Shown piece after piece: positions 17,801-26,825 of a DNA stretch of 53,388 bases (positions are counted from its first letter, which is position 1; the number at the start of each line of letters is the position of its first letter). This stretch comes from Hyphomonadaceae bacterium (lineage in GTDB: Bacteria; Pseudomonadota; Alphaproteobacteria; Caulobacterales; Aquidulcibacteraceae), in assembly GCA_009773395.1 (NCBI GenBank), contig WRPI01000009.1:1-53388 (forward strand), in the 5' to 3' direction. The notes beneath the pieces are model-generated. The model saw nothing but the letters and a program-made list of their open reading frames with translations, had not been told where the DNA came from and did not search any database. A program made the translations under genes and the position numbers.

Positions 17801-17836
17801 ATAATGGGCCGAACTAATAATTCGGCCCATTATTTT
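17801..17836 (+). terminator. Rho-independent terminator after the TonB-dependent receptor
   Basis: A 13-bp perfect stem (17801-17813 with 17821-17833, core GGGCCGAA/TTCGGCCC) with a 7-base loop, followed by a short T run. It lies 10 bases after the receptor stop codon. Confidence 0.88.
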
Positions 17837-17899
17837 CGGTTTAAGGGCATCTTCTTCACCAATTGAAATTGGGGAAGGTGTGAAAGTCATGGAACTTAC

Positions 17900-17991
17900 T
17901 GTCATCCCCGAAAAATCGCAGATTTTGTCGGGGATCTGGTCTTTATTTCTCTGAGATCCCCGACATTTTCTTCGAAAATTCGGGGATGACA
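17900..17991. repeat. Nested inverted repeat of the GTCATCCCCG family
   Basis: An outer pair GTCATCCCCGAA (17901-17912) / TTCGGGGATGAC (17979-17990) encloses an inner pair GTCGGGGATCT (17927-17937) / AGATCCCCGAC (17954-17964). It fills most of the spacer between the receptor terminator and the GH144-like gene. Related single units occur at 36279 and 37994. Confidence 0.8.
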
Positions 17992-18073
17992 ATAAATCTT
18001 ATAACTTTTGCGTAAGTCTCAAAATGAAGAAGCATAAGAATTCGCAAGCAAGCCGTTAGCCTATAGGAACAAA

Positions 18074-19513
18074 ATGCTTAGTCGCCGTGAAACAATCCTC
18101 GCTTTGATGGCTCTTGCCAGTTGCGGGCCGAAAACGGCGCAAAGCGGCGAAACCGAGAATGCTTTTTCAGCCGATGAAATGCTGGCTGACATTCATAGGC
18201 GCACATTTAATTATTTTTGGGAAACCACCGATAATGAACGCGGCCTAACGCCAGATCGCTGGCCCACCCGAACCTTTTCGTCAATTGCGGCAATTGGATT
18301 TGCATTTAACGCTTATATTATCGGGGTGCGCGCGGGTTATGTAACCCGTGATGAAGCGGCGCTACGCACAAGGAATACGCTGAAATATTTATATGAAGCA
18401 CCGCAGGGGCCGGCCGCCACAGGCACAATTGGCCATAAAGGCTTTTTCTATCATTTCCTCGATTATCAAACCGGCCTTAGATATCGCAACACCGAATTAA
18501 GCACAATTGACACTAGCCTTTTGTTATTAGGCGCAATCACTGCCGCGCAATTCTTCAATCAAAACAATGCGGTAGAAACCGAAATTCGCAATTTAGCGCA
18601 TGCAATGTATGAGCGCGTGGATTGGACATTCATGCTCCGCCGTTCTGGAAAAATCGGCATGGGGTGGCACCCTGAAACTGGTTTTATTGCCTCAGAATGG
18701 CGTGGTTTTTCTGAAGGCTCACTAGTGTATTTGCTGGCATTTGCCTCCCCCACCCACACAATACCTTCGACGGCATGGCAGAGATGGACTTCGACTTATA
18801 ATCAAACTTGGGGCAAGAATTTTGGTTACCTGCCGCATGTTGGTTATTTCCCGCTTTTTGTCCATCAATACCCCCATATTTGGTATGATTTCCGTGACAT
18901 GCAAGACACTTATATGCGGCGCAAAGGTTTTGATTATTTTGAAAACTCACGCCGCGCGACTGTGGCACAGCGCGAATATGCCATCAAAAATCCCAATGGC
19001 TATAAGGATTATGGCCCCGATATTTGGGGCATGACAGCTTGCGATGGCCCTGCCGATGTTGAACTGGTTCTTAATCGGCGTCGTAGGTTTTTCCGAACCT
19101 ATTCGGCGCGTGGGCAAGGCTCGCCACATATGTTTGATGATGGCACTATTTCACCAACTGCGGCGATTTCGTCCATTGTGTTTACGCCAGAGATATCAAT
19201 TCGCGCAGCCCAAGCCATGTTGACGAAATATGGCGGTGACATTTATGGCAGGTTTGGCTTCCATGATAGTTTTAACCCTACTTATGTTACCAACCACCCC
19301 TCAACCGAAGGCCGCCAAGTACCAATTGCGGGTTGGGTTTCAAATGACTATTTGGGGATTGACCAAGGGCCAATATTGTCCATGATTGAAAATTACCAAC
19401 ATGGAACAATTTGGAATTTGATGAAACAATCTGAAATCATAAAAACTGGCCTTCGTAGAGCTGGTTTTACCCAATCTGGTCCGCAAAGCAATTGGCTATT
19501 TGGTGGAACTTAA
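18074..19513 (+). CDS. Lipoprotein with glycoamylase-like domain (PF10091, GH144-like)
   Basis: A 479-residue protein. A lipobox LASC puts the modified cysteine at residue 17, so it is membrane-anchored, probably facing the periplasm. The rest matches the PF10091 glycoamylase-like alpha/alpha-barrel: FNYFWETTDNERGLTPDRWP near the start, GHKGFFYHFLDYQTG and STIDTSLLLLGAI in the middle, and a C-terminal GRFGFHDSFNPT and NDYLGIDQGPILSMIENY. Characterised relatives (GH144) cut beta-1,2-glucan; many others are untested. The stop codon overlaps the next ATG by one base (TAATG), so it is translationally linked to the sugar-binding protein. Beta-1,2-glucan as substrate is an inference. Confidence 0.82.
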   Translation: MLSRRETILALMALASCGPKTAQSGETENAFSADEMLADIHRRTFNYFWETTDNERGLTPDRWPTRTFSSIAAIGFAFNAYIIGVRAGYVTRDEAALRTRNTLKYLYEAPQGPAATGTIGHKGFFYHFLDYQTGLRYRNTELSTIDTSLLLLGAITAAQFFNQNNAVETEIRNLAHAMYERVDWTFMLRRSGKIGMGWHPETGFIASEWRGFSEGSLVYLLAFASPTHTIPSTAWQRWTSTYNQTWGKNFGYLPHVGYFPLFVHQYPHIWYDFRDMQDTYMRRKGFDYFENSRRATVAQREYAIKNPNGYKDYGPDIWGMTACDGPADVELVLNRRRRFFRTYSARGQGSPHMFDDGTISPTAAISSIVFTPEISIRAAQAMLTKYGGDIYGRFGFHDSFNPTYVTNHPSTEGRQVPIAGWVSNDYLGIDQGPILSMIENYQHGTIWNLMKQSEIIKTGLRRAGFTQSGPQSNWLFGGT

Positions 19514-20763
19514 TGAACAGGCGGCAAACATTGTCGTTACTAATGGCGGCAGGCCTTGGCGCCTGTTTCAAACGCGAAGATGGTATGCGAATTTGGGCGA
19601 TGGGCACCGAAGGCGAAAAAATCGTCCCATTCATTGATGCGTTTAACCATAAAACCACTGGCCCAAAATTTCGCTCACAAGCTCTACCTTGGAGCGCTGC
19701 CCATGAAAAATTATTAACCGCATTTGCTGCCGATAATTTGCCCGATGTTATTGCACTCGGGAACACTTGGGTGTCAGAATTTGCCGCGCTTGATGCATTG
19801 GAGCCGCTAAATCAATATGGCATTGATACTTCAAACATGTTCGAAGCCGCAGTTGATAATGCAACAATTGATGGCAAATTATTAGGCTTGCCGTGGTATG
19901 TCGAAACGCGGCTATTGTTTTACCGCAAAGATAATTTGGCGCGCGCAGGCTTTCAAAACCCACCGCAAACATGGGCCGAATGGGAAGCACAATTGGCGGC
20001 ATTGGGCAAAATCGGTGGCAATCACAAATTTGGTGCTTTCATGCCAGTCAATGAATTTGAACCATTGGTGGCATTTTGTTTGCAATCGCAGAATCAAATC
20101 CTAACCCACAATGCCACCAAAGGCGGGTTTCAAACCAATGGCATTAAAGCGACATTTGCTTTTGTGAAAAGCCTTTATGACAAAGGCTATGCCGCGATTC
20201 TTTCAGGCGCCGAAGCACCCGATTTATACGCATCTTTCGGCAGGGGCGAATTTACATTTGTGATAACTGGCCCGTGGAATATTGCCGAAATGCGAAAGCG
20301 CCTGCCAGCAGACGCGCAGGACAAATGGGCAACCGCACCACTGCCCGGGCCAACTGGGCTGGGCGCATCAATTTTGGGCGGTGTCAGTCTTGGCATCAAT
20401 AAAGCCTCCACCCAAAAAACGGCGGCTTTGGAATTAATCAAAGAACTAACAAGCGTTGGCGTTCAGGCCGAATTTTCAAAAGCAACCGCAGATTTGCCTG
20501 CTGTCAAACCAGCATGGGCTTTGGCAGGTCTTGAAACCGACGCGAAAGCGCATTCATTTTATCAGCAATTGAGCTTGGCAAAAGCCCCACCAAAAGCCCC
20601 CGAATGGGAACGCATTGCCAATGAAATGGCAATCGCAATGGAAAGGGTCGTGCGTGGCATTCAAAGCCTCGATGAAGCCTTGGCAGGGCTTGATGATTTT
20701 GCCAATGATATACTGGCAAAACGCCGTTATATGATTAACTTAAAGGGTAATTCCCATGAATAA
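19513..20763 (+). CDS. Sugar ABC transporter substrate-binding lipoprotein
   Basis: A 416-residue family 1 extracellular solute-binding protein. A lipobox LGAC places the acylated cysteine at residue 18. MRIWAMGTEGEKIVPFIDAF and the later LPDVIALGNTWVSEFAALDALEPL are typical of CUT1 sugar-binding proteins, as is the hinge-region GRGEFTFVITGPWNI. The start is ATG 19513, overlapping the GH144-like stop by one base; the frame continues upstream to a TTG at 19492, which lacks family sequence. Its end overlaps permease 1 by 8 bases. It should hand a glucan oligosaccharide to the permeases at the inner membrane. Confidence 0.9.
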   Translation: MNRRQTLSLLMAAGLGACFKREDGMRIWAMGTEGEKIVPFIDAFNHKTTGPKFRSQALPWSAAHEKLLTAFAADNLPDVIALGNTWVSEFAALDALEPLNQYGIDTSNMFEAAVDNATIDGKLLGLPWYVETRLLFYRKDNLARAGFQNPPQTWAEWEAQLAALGKIGGNHKFGAFMPVNEFEPLVAFCLQSQNQILTHNATKGGFQTNGIKATFAFVKSLYDKGYAAILSGAEAPDLYASFGRGEFTFVITGPWNIAEMRKRLPADAQDKWATAPLPGPTGLGASILGGVSLGINKASTQKTAALELIKELTSVGVQAEFSKATADLPAVKPAWALAGLETDAKAHSFYQQLSLAKAPPKAPEWERIANEMAIAMERVVRGIQSLDEALAGLDDFANDILAKRRYMINLKGNSHE

Positions 20764-21640
20764 GCGCCTTACACTTCAAGCTGGATGGGTTTTTATTGCA
20801 CCTTCTTTGTTTGTGCTGATGGTGTTTTTCTTTGGCCCAGTTTTCCTTGCGCTCATCATGAGTTTTTCGGATTTTGACATTTATTCTCTGGCCGATATTG
20901 ATAATTTGCGCTGGATTGGCTTGGATAATTATTTCAAATTGGTGCAAACTCCGCTGTTTTGGAAAGCCTTGGGCAATACTTTTTATTTGGCGATTTTTGG
21001 CACGCCATTGTCAATTGCGGTTTCGCTTGGCTTGGCAATGGCATTGAACGTCAAAAATGCGCCATTTAAGGGGTTTTTTCGCATTGTGCTGTTCACTCCC
21101 TATGTAACCACATTGGTTGCAGCGGCGGCAGTTTGGCACTTTATTTTGGATACCCGTTCGGGGTTACTAAACCAAGGTTTGCGGCTTTTGGGCTTGGAGG
21201 GCCTCGATTGGCTTGGCGATCCGCATTATTCACTTCCCGCGATAATTTTATTCTCCATCTGGAAGTCATTTGGCTATAATATGTTGATATTATTGGCGGC
21301 ACTTCAAAAAATCCCTGACGAATTGTATGAAGCCGCGACTTTGGACGGCGCAAATGCTTGGCAAAGGCTGCTTCATGTTACACTGCCAGGTATTATGCCG
21401 AGTTTTTGGATGGTTTCTTTAATCACTTTGGCTGGCTATTTCCAATTATTCGCCGAACCCTATGTTATGACCCAAGGTGGGCCCGCGCAATCGACGCTAA
21501 CCTTGATGTATTTCATGTATAATGAAGGCTTTAAGTGGTGGAACCTTGGCACAGCTTCGGCAACTGCTTTCGTTTTGTTTATCATGCTATTGGGTATTTC
21601 TGTATTAAGCCCGAAAAATGAAGCGGAAACCAAGCCATGA
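20756..21640 (+). CDS. Sugar ABC transporter permease 1 (MalF-like)
   Basis: A 294-residue inner-membrane permease of the CUT1 class with about six transmembrane segments, beginning with WVFIAPSLFVLMVFFFGPVF. The EAA loop that docks the ATPase reads EAATLDGANAWQRLLHVTLP at about residues 193-212. It starts inside the end of the binding-protein gene (8-base overlap) and ends in an ATGA overlap with permease 2, marking one tightly coupled operon. Its ATPase is presumably the product at 7854. Confidence 0.92.
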   Translation: MNKRLTLQAGWVFIAPSLFVLMVFFFGPVFLALIMSFSDFDIYSLADIDNLRWIGLDNYFKLVQTPLFWKALGNTFYLAIFGTPLSIAVSLGLAMALNVKNAPFKGFFRIVLFTPYVTTLVAAAAVWHFILDTRSGLLNQGLRLLGLEGLDWLGDPHYSLPAIILFSIWKSFGYNMLILLAALQKIPDELYEAATLDGANAWQRLLHVTLPGIMPSFWMVSLITLAGYFQLFAEPYVMTQGGPAQSTLTLMYFMYNEGFKWWNLGTASATAFVLFIMLLGISVLSPKNEAETKP

Positions 21641-22461
21641 AAACCAAAATGCAATTTTCATGGTTTTCGACCGCAATTTTATGCTTCGCGAGCTTTTTGG
21701 CGCTCGCCCCGCTTTTTTGGATGGTTTCGGTTTCTTTTATGGGGCCAGAAGATACTAATAGTCTAACCCCACCAATATTGCCGAGCAAAGTCACTTTCGA
21801 GAATTACGCAGTTTTGTTTGAGCAGCAATCAATGGGCCGTTATGTATTAAATAGTTTGATTATTTCAACTTGCGCGACTTTTTTGGCGCTAAGTTTCAAT
21901 ATCACTGCGGGTTATGCATTCGCAAAATTGCGGTTTACGGGCAAGGAAAAGCTTTTCCAAGGGCTTTTGATGGCCTTGGTAATCCCCGGTCAATTATCAA
22001 TGTTTCCCTTGTTTTTTATGGCCAAAAACATGGGGCTTTTGAATAGTTTTGGCGGGGTATTGATACCTTTTATGGCGTCGCTTTTTGGGATATTGATGGT
22101 GCGCCAATATGCACTTTCCATTCCCAATGAAATGCTTGAAGCCGCAAGAGTTGATGGCGCGTCGGAATATCAAGTGTTTTGGCACATTGTTTTACCGAAT
22201 TTAACGCCAATAATGGTGACTTTGGCTATATTTACGTTTTTAGGCGCATGGAATGATTTCCTTTGGCCACTTATCGTCTTATCCGATGATAAATTCTATA
22301 CATTGCCCTTGGCATTGGCGGGCCTGTCGCGTGAACATGTGCAAGATCACGGTCTGATTATGGCGGGTGCAATGGTGACAATTGTTCCAGTTTTATTGAT
22401 ATTTCTTATTTTGCAACGCCAATATGTGCGGGGTCTGTTGGCGGGGAGTGTAAAAGGGTGA
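21637..22461 (+). CDS. Sugar ABC transporter permease 2 (MalG-like)
   Basis: A 274-residue CUT1 permease with about six membrane segments. An N-terminal segment STAILCFASFLALAPLFWMV is followed by a soluble loop, then the core domain with the EAA loop EAARVDGASEYQVFWHIVLP at about residues 168-187. It pairs with permease 1 to form the membrane channel. The ATG lies in an ATGA overlap with permease 1, and its TGA overlaps the GTG start of the next gene by 4 bases (GTGA), so the four genes from 19513 are translationally coupled. Confidence 0.92.
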   Translation: MKTKMQFSWFSTAILCFASFLALAPLFWMVSVSFMGPEDTNSLTPPILPSKVTFENYAVLFEQQSMGRYVLNSLIISTCATFLALSFNITAGYAFAKLRFTGKEKLFQGLLMALVIPGQLSMFPLFFMAKNMGLLNSFGGVLIPFMASLFGILMVRQYALSIPNEMLEAARVDGASEYQVFWHIVLPNLTPIMVTLAIFTFLGAWNDFLWPLIVLSDDKFYTLPLALAGLSREHVQDHGLIMAGAMVTIVPVLLIFLILQRQYVRGLLAGSVKG

Positions 22462-25400
22462 GGGGGCTGTTCGCGCTCATTTTTGCTCTGTTTTTTGGCA
22501 GCATGGCAGAGGCCGCACCACTTATTGACGCGAGCCCGTGGCGCGCGGGCGCGTCTGATAATGTTATTTCCAATGTAAACAGCGCCCCGACGCGCTTTGA
22601 TTATCGCTTTAATAGTGCGGGCTACGCTTTCATTGTCCATGATTTGGATTTTCGCGCGGGCGAAAATTACGAAATCAAAATCCCAATTCGTGGCAATGGC
22701 GCTGGCAACCACCTTGAAATCAAATTCACCGATGCCAGTGGCGATAATGTGTGGTGGGTGCGCCGCGAAAATTTTGCGCCAAGTGCTGATTGGCAAATAA
22801 TAAAAATCAAACCGCGCCATATTGGTTTTGCTTGGGGGCCAACTAGTGACCGAAGTTTCAAAACCGCCGCGCGGCTGGAAATTGTGGTGGTCAAGACTGC
22901 AAATGGTGCGCAAATTGGTAATTTGGAGATTGGCGAGATTGAATATGAAGCCTTGCCGCCACCACTGCCAGAAACCACACCGATTACATCGAAACACCCA
23001 CAAATTTTAGACGGCAACCGCTCGACCTTTGCACATACAACCGAGCCCATAATTGTCGATTTGGCATTTGTCCGTGATTTTGGCGGCCTGAAGATGGTTT
23101 GGTATGGCGTCGCTCCGCGACAATATCAAATCGAGTCTTCTAATGATGGTAATAACTGGCAGATTGCCAAAACTATCACCCACAGCGATGGCAATGAAGA
23201 CTGGCTCGCAATGGGGGAATATAGTGCGCGATATCTTAAGATAACTGCGGACGAAAATATGCGATTGATCGAAGTGTCGCTCCTCAGTTTGGAAATGGGG
23301 CAAGACAAAAACAAGCTGGTGCGGGCGATGGCGGCAAATGCCCCGCGCGGCACTTACCCACGCTCCATGAGCTCTGAACAATCTTATTGGACAATAATCG
23401 GCGTCAAAGGCGGCGGCTCGCGCTCAGGGCTGATGTCCGAAGATGGCGACATTGAACTTTACGCCGAAGGCCCAAGCCTGATGCCGAGCCTTACAATCGA
23501 CAATGCCACTTTCAATTGGGCCAATGTAAATATTAGCCAATCCTTGGAAAATGACAATTTGCCAATGCCAATTGTGACTTGGCGCGCGGGCGAGACGTCT
23601 TTGAAAATATCGGCTTTTGGTTTTGGTGGCCAAGACCAACCCTATGGCTTGGCGCGTTATGATGTCACTAATCATTCTTCTTTGCCCCAACGGATTACGC
23701 TAAGCCTAAATCTCGTGCCGTTCCAAGCTAATCCACCGACTCAATTTTTGAACCGCCACGGTGGAGTTGCCAGTGTAGAAACTATCGCTTTTGCAAATCA
23801 AATAACTCGGATTAATGGCGCTTCTCGCTTGTTTCATTTCAATGCGCCGGGCCGAATTACAACCAGAAGCTTTGGAGGCTTGCATAGCCTTGGGACGCAA
23901 ATCCAAGACCAAGAAAAATTGGCAAGCTCTCGCTATGATTATGAGATGATTTTGGCGCCAAACCAAACCAAATCTGTGATCTTGGCTTTCGCAATGGCCG
24001 AAAATACGCCCAACAATGCTGCAATTGAAGCGAGTTTGGCGCGCGTTACGAATCCAATTTCTTATGCCAATGCTTTGGTGCGCGAAACCCGCAATTTTTG
24101 GTCACGCGAATTATCAAAAACTCGTCTTACAATGCCAAGTGGAACACCGCCGATTGCGCAAACTTTGCGCCTCAGCCAAGCCTATCAATTGCTGCTTTTG
24201 GACAATGCTTTGCTCAAGCCGGGTGCGCGTTCTTATGACCGTTCTTGGATACGCGATGGCGCAATGATGGGCGAGGGGCTAATGCGCACTGGGCATTTTG
24301 ACATTGCCCTCAATTATTTCAAAACCTATTCGCCTTTCATTTTCCCAAGTGGCAAAGTGCCGTGTTGTGTTGATGCAAGGGGCTCAGATCCAGTTGCCGA
24401 AAATGACTCGCATGGCGAATATATGTGGCTTTATGCCGAACTTTTGCGTTATGGCTGGAACCATGAAGAAGCCCGAACTTATTGGCCGCAAATCCGCCAT
24501 GTATTTGAATATCAACAGAGCATTATTGCCCCGCAAAGGACCGAGAATTTCCGCTTGCCTGAAAATCTGCGTCTATATGGGCTTCTGCCGCCTTCAATCA
24601 GCCATGAAGGTTATTCCGATAAACCTGCCTATTCCTATTGGGACAATTTTTGGGGTTTGAAAGGCTATCGCGGCGCGGCAATGGCGGCGAGCACTTTAGG
24701 TGAAATCGAAGATTTTGTGGATATGTTTGCAGAGGCCGAAATATTCGCCACCGACATAAGAAACTCTCTTGCCAATACTGCGCGGCACTACGGCCGCAAT
24801 TATCTTTCGGGAGCTGCCGACAGAGGCGATTTTGACCCGACTTCGACAACCATTGGCATAACTGCAGGCGGCGAGCTTACCGATGTGCCGCGTGATTTAT
24901 TGCAAAATACCTTCGACAGATATTACACCGAAACCCTGCAAAAGCGCCAAGTCACACCTGAGGTCTATACGCCTTATGAGCTGCGAAGCGTTGCCGCCTT
25001 TCTGCGCTTAAAACGGCCCGAGCGCGCCCGCGCGGCATTGAACATGTTCTTCCAAGATCAAACCCCAAGGCAATGGTATCAATGGGGGGAAGTTATCACC
25101 ACGCCGCATCGCGCCGAAAAATATCTCGGCGATTTGCCACATGGCTGGGTCATGAGTGACTATTTACGGTCAGCGCTCGATTTATTCGCTTATGAACGGC
25201 AGCAAGCGAAGCAAATGGTGCTGCTCGCTGGTTTTGACCCTGCATGGGCGGCGCTGGGCGAAACCCGCCTTGAAAATCTCTATACGCCTTATGGCAAATT
25301 AAGTTTGATTGTACGTGCCAAAAACGGCGGCTTGGAAATAGTTTTGCGTGCCGATGCTGTACCGCAAGGTGGGTTCGTTATAGATGTCAAAACCTTGTTT

Positions 25401-25511
25401 GCGGGGCTTGATGCAAACATTAGGGTTGTTCGTGGCGACATCGAAGGTCCACAAAATGGCGAAATCATCATTCGTTCCTCCCGCGTGATGATTCAACTGA
25501 CTCCTAAATGA
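22458..25511 (+). CDS. Exported F5/8 type C-like and alpha/alpha-barrel glycosidase-like protein
   Basis: A 1017-residue protein translated from a GTG coupled to permease 2. A signal peptide ends near residue 20 (MAEAAP). Residues 25-165 look like a jelly-roll carbohydrate-binding domain; 180-280 resemble an F5/8 type C (discoidin) domain (DGNRSTF, YQIESSNDGNNWQ, ARYLKITADE); 300-540 form a beta-rich region; 560-920 look like a six-hairpin glycosidase core with YDRSWIRDGAMMGEG (593-607), ENDSHGEYMW (648-657) and YWDNFWGLKGY (727-737). The WIRD-type motif recalls GH15 and similar families, but I cannot assign a numbered GH family. It probably trims glucan oligosaccharides in the periplasm before import. 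Confidence 0.72.
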   Translation: MRGLFALIFALFFGSMAEAAPLIDASPWRAGASDNVISNVNSAPTRFDYRFNSAGYAFIVHDLDFRAGENYEIKIPIRGNGAGNHLEIKFTDASGDNVWWVRRENFAPSADWQIIKIKPRHIGFAWGPTSDRSFKTAARLEIVVVKTANGAQIGNLEIGEIEYEALPPPLPETTPITSKHPQILDGNRSTFAHTTEPIIVDLAFVRDFGGLKMVWYGVAPRQYQIESSNDGNNWQIAKTITHSDGNEDWLAMGEYSARYLKITADENMRLIEVSLLSLEMGQDKNKLVRAMAANAPRGTYPRSMSSEQSYWTIIGVKGGGSRSGLMSEDGDIELYAEGPSLMPSLTIDNATFNWANVNISQSLENDNLPMPIVTWRAGETSLKISAFGFGGQDQPYGLARYDVTNHSSLPQRITLSLNLVPFQANPPTQFLNRHGGVASVETIAFANQITRINGASRLFHFNAPGRITTRSFGGLHSLGTQIQDQEKLASSRYDYEMILAPNQTKSVILAFAMAENTPNNAAIEASLARVTNPISYANALVRETRNFWSRELSKTRLTMPSGTPPIAQTLRLSQAYQLLLLDNALLKPGARSYDRSWIRDGAMMGEGLMRTGHFDIALNYFKTYSPFIFPSGKVPCCVDARGSDPVAENDSHGEYMWLYAELLRYGWNHEEARTYWPQIRHVFEYQQSIIAPQRTENFRLPENLRLYGLLPPSISHEGYSDKPAYSYWDNFWGLKGYRGAAMAASTLGEIEDFVDMFAEAEIFATDIRNSLANTARHYGRNYLSGAADRGDFDPTSTTIGITAGGELTDVPRDLLQNTFDRYYTETLQKRQVTPEVYTPYELRSVAAFLRLKRPERARAALNMFFQDQTPRQWYQWGEVITTPHRAEKYLGDLPHGWVMSDYLRSALDLFAYERQQAKQMVLLAGFDPAWAALGETRLENLYTPYGKLSLIVRAKNGGLEIVLRADAVPQGGFVIDVKTLFAGLDANIRVVRGDIEGPQNGEIIIRSSRVMIQLTPK

Positions 25512-25631
25512 CCTAGCGTAAACAGCATTTTCCTTGCGATAATGGCAAAAATGCGCTTGCAACAACATATTGCGTGGTTATGTTGCTCAACGGACTAATT
25601 CGCCAACATGGTCTTGTTACTGGAGCCGCAA

Positions 25632-26822
25632 ATGAAACTTACATTCACGCCCGAAGAAATTGCTTTTCGCGATGAAATTCGCGCATTCATAGAGCAAAAT
25701 TACCCGCAAAACCTTAAAGGCGTCGGCGATCGCGAAGATTTGACCAAAGAGGATTACCTTAGCTGGCATCGCATTTTGGGCGCAAAAGGTTGGTCAACCC
25801 CAGCTTGGCCCGTAGAATATGGCGGCCCGGGGTGGCATGCGACGCAAAAATATATTTTTGGTGAGGAACTTGCCCGCGCCGAAACCGTTCCAGTTTTGCC
25901 ATTTGGCGTGAATATGGTCGCGCCAGTTATTTATACTTTCGGCACGCCAGAGCAAAAAGCGCGTTTTCTGCCCGCAATCCAAAAAGGCGAAGAATGGTGG
26001 TGCCAAGGTTATTCTGAACCTGGTGCAGGCAGTGATTTGGCTGGGCTTTCAACCAAAGCGGTGAGGGACGGCGATTTTTATATCGTGAATGGCCAAAAAA
26101 CTTGGACGACTTTGGCGCAACACGCCGATTGGGGCTTTTTTTTGGTGCGCACAAATTCTGATTGCAAGCCGCAAGAAGGCATTTCATTTTTGCTTATTGA
26201 TATGAAATCTCCGGGGGTCGAAGTGCGGCCTATTATTACCATGGACGGCGCACATGAAGTCAATGAAGTTTGGCTCACCGATGTCAAAGTGCCAGTGGCC
26301 AATCGGGTGTTTGAAGAAAACAAAGGTTGGACTTGTGCGAAATTCCTTTTGGCGCATGAAAGGACCGGCATTGCCCAAGTCGCACGCTCCAAAATGGGTT
26401 TGAAAAAACTCAAAAAACTCGCCACCGAAACCATTTCAGAAGGATTGCCATTGGCAAAAGATAGGGATTTCAAACACAAATTATCCGAATTGGAAATAGA
26501 TTTGCGTGCCCTTGAAATTACTGAATTGCGGGTTTTGGCCAATGAGCAAAAAGGCAAAGGCCCAGGGGCTGAATCGTCAATTTTGAAAATTAATGGCTCG
26601 GTTATTCAACAACGAATTACCGAATTATTTTTAGAAGCAGTGGGGCCATATGGAGCGCCCAATCCGCGCGCATATAAAGCCGAGGGCGGCAATTTCGCGA
26701 TTGGGCCGCAAGGTGCGCCTATGGCGGCATTGAACTATTTCAACGTCCGCAAAACTTCGATTTTTGGCGGCTCGAACGAAATTCAACGCAACATAATCGC
26801 AAAATTAGTATTGGGGCTTTAG
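25632..26822 (+). CDS. Acyl-CoA dehydrogenase, large-subunit type (PimC-like)
   Basis: A 396-residue FAD-dependent acyl-CoA dehydrogenase. WSTPAWPVEYGGPGWHATQKYIFGEE (read in pieces), the FAD/substrate segment YSEPGAGSDLAGL, and the C-terminal IFGGSNEIQRNIIAK are characteristic. Length and sequence character resemble the large subunit of pimeloyl-CoA dehydrogenase, and the following gene resembles the small subunit. The family oxidises acyl-CoA to 2-enoyl-CoA and passes electrons to ETF. GGAG at 25622-25625 places the ATG at 25632 rather than at the TTG or ATG codons further up. The acyl substrate is unknown. Confidence 0.88.
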   Translation: MKLTFTPEEIAFRDEIRAFIEQNYPQNLKGVGDREDLTKEDYLSWHRILGAKGWSTPAWPVEYGGPGWHATQKYIFGEELARAETVPVLPFGVNMVAPVIYTFGTPEQKARFLPAIQKGEEWWCQGYSEPGAGSDLAGLSTKAVRDGDFYIVNGQKTWTTLAQHADWGFFLVRTNSDCKPQEGISFLLIDMKSPGVEVRPIITMDGAHEVNEVWLTDVKVPVANRVFEENKGWTCAKFLLAHERTGIAQVARSKMGLKKLKKLATETISEGLPLAKDRDFKHKLSELEIDLRALEITELRVLANEQKGKGPGAESSILKINGSVIQQRITELFLEAVGPYGAPNPRAYKAEGGNFAIGPQGAPMAALNYFNVRKTSIFGGSNEIQRNIIAKLVLGL

Positions 26823-26825
26823 GCT

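Noticed and set aside
17900-17991. CRISPR array
   Set aside because: The repeated units are inverted, nested and unequally spaced, not direct repeats with regular spacers; no cas gene is in the window.
22347-23003. Reverse-strand frame of 218 codons opposite the permease 2 and glycosidase-like genes
   Set aside because: Both + strand genes are well supported; the reverse product is Trp/Arg-rich nonsense without motifs.
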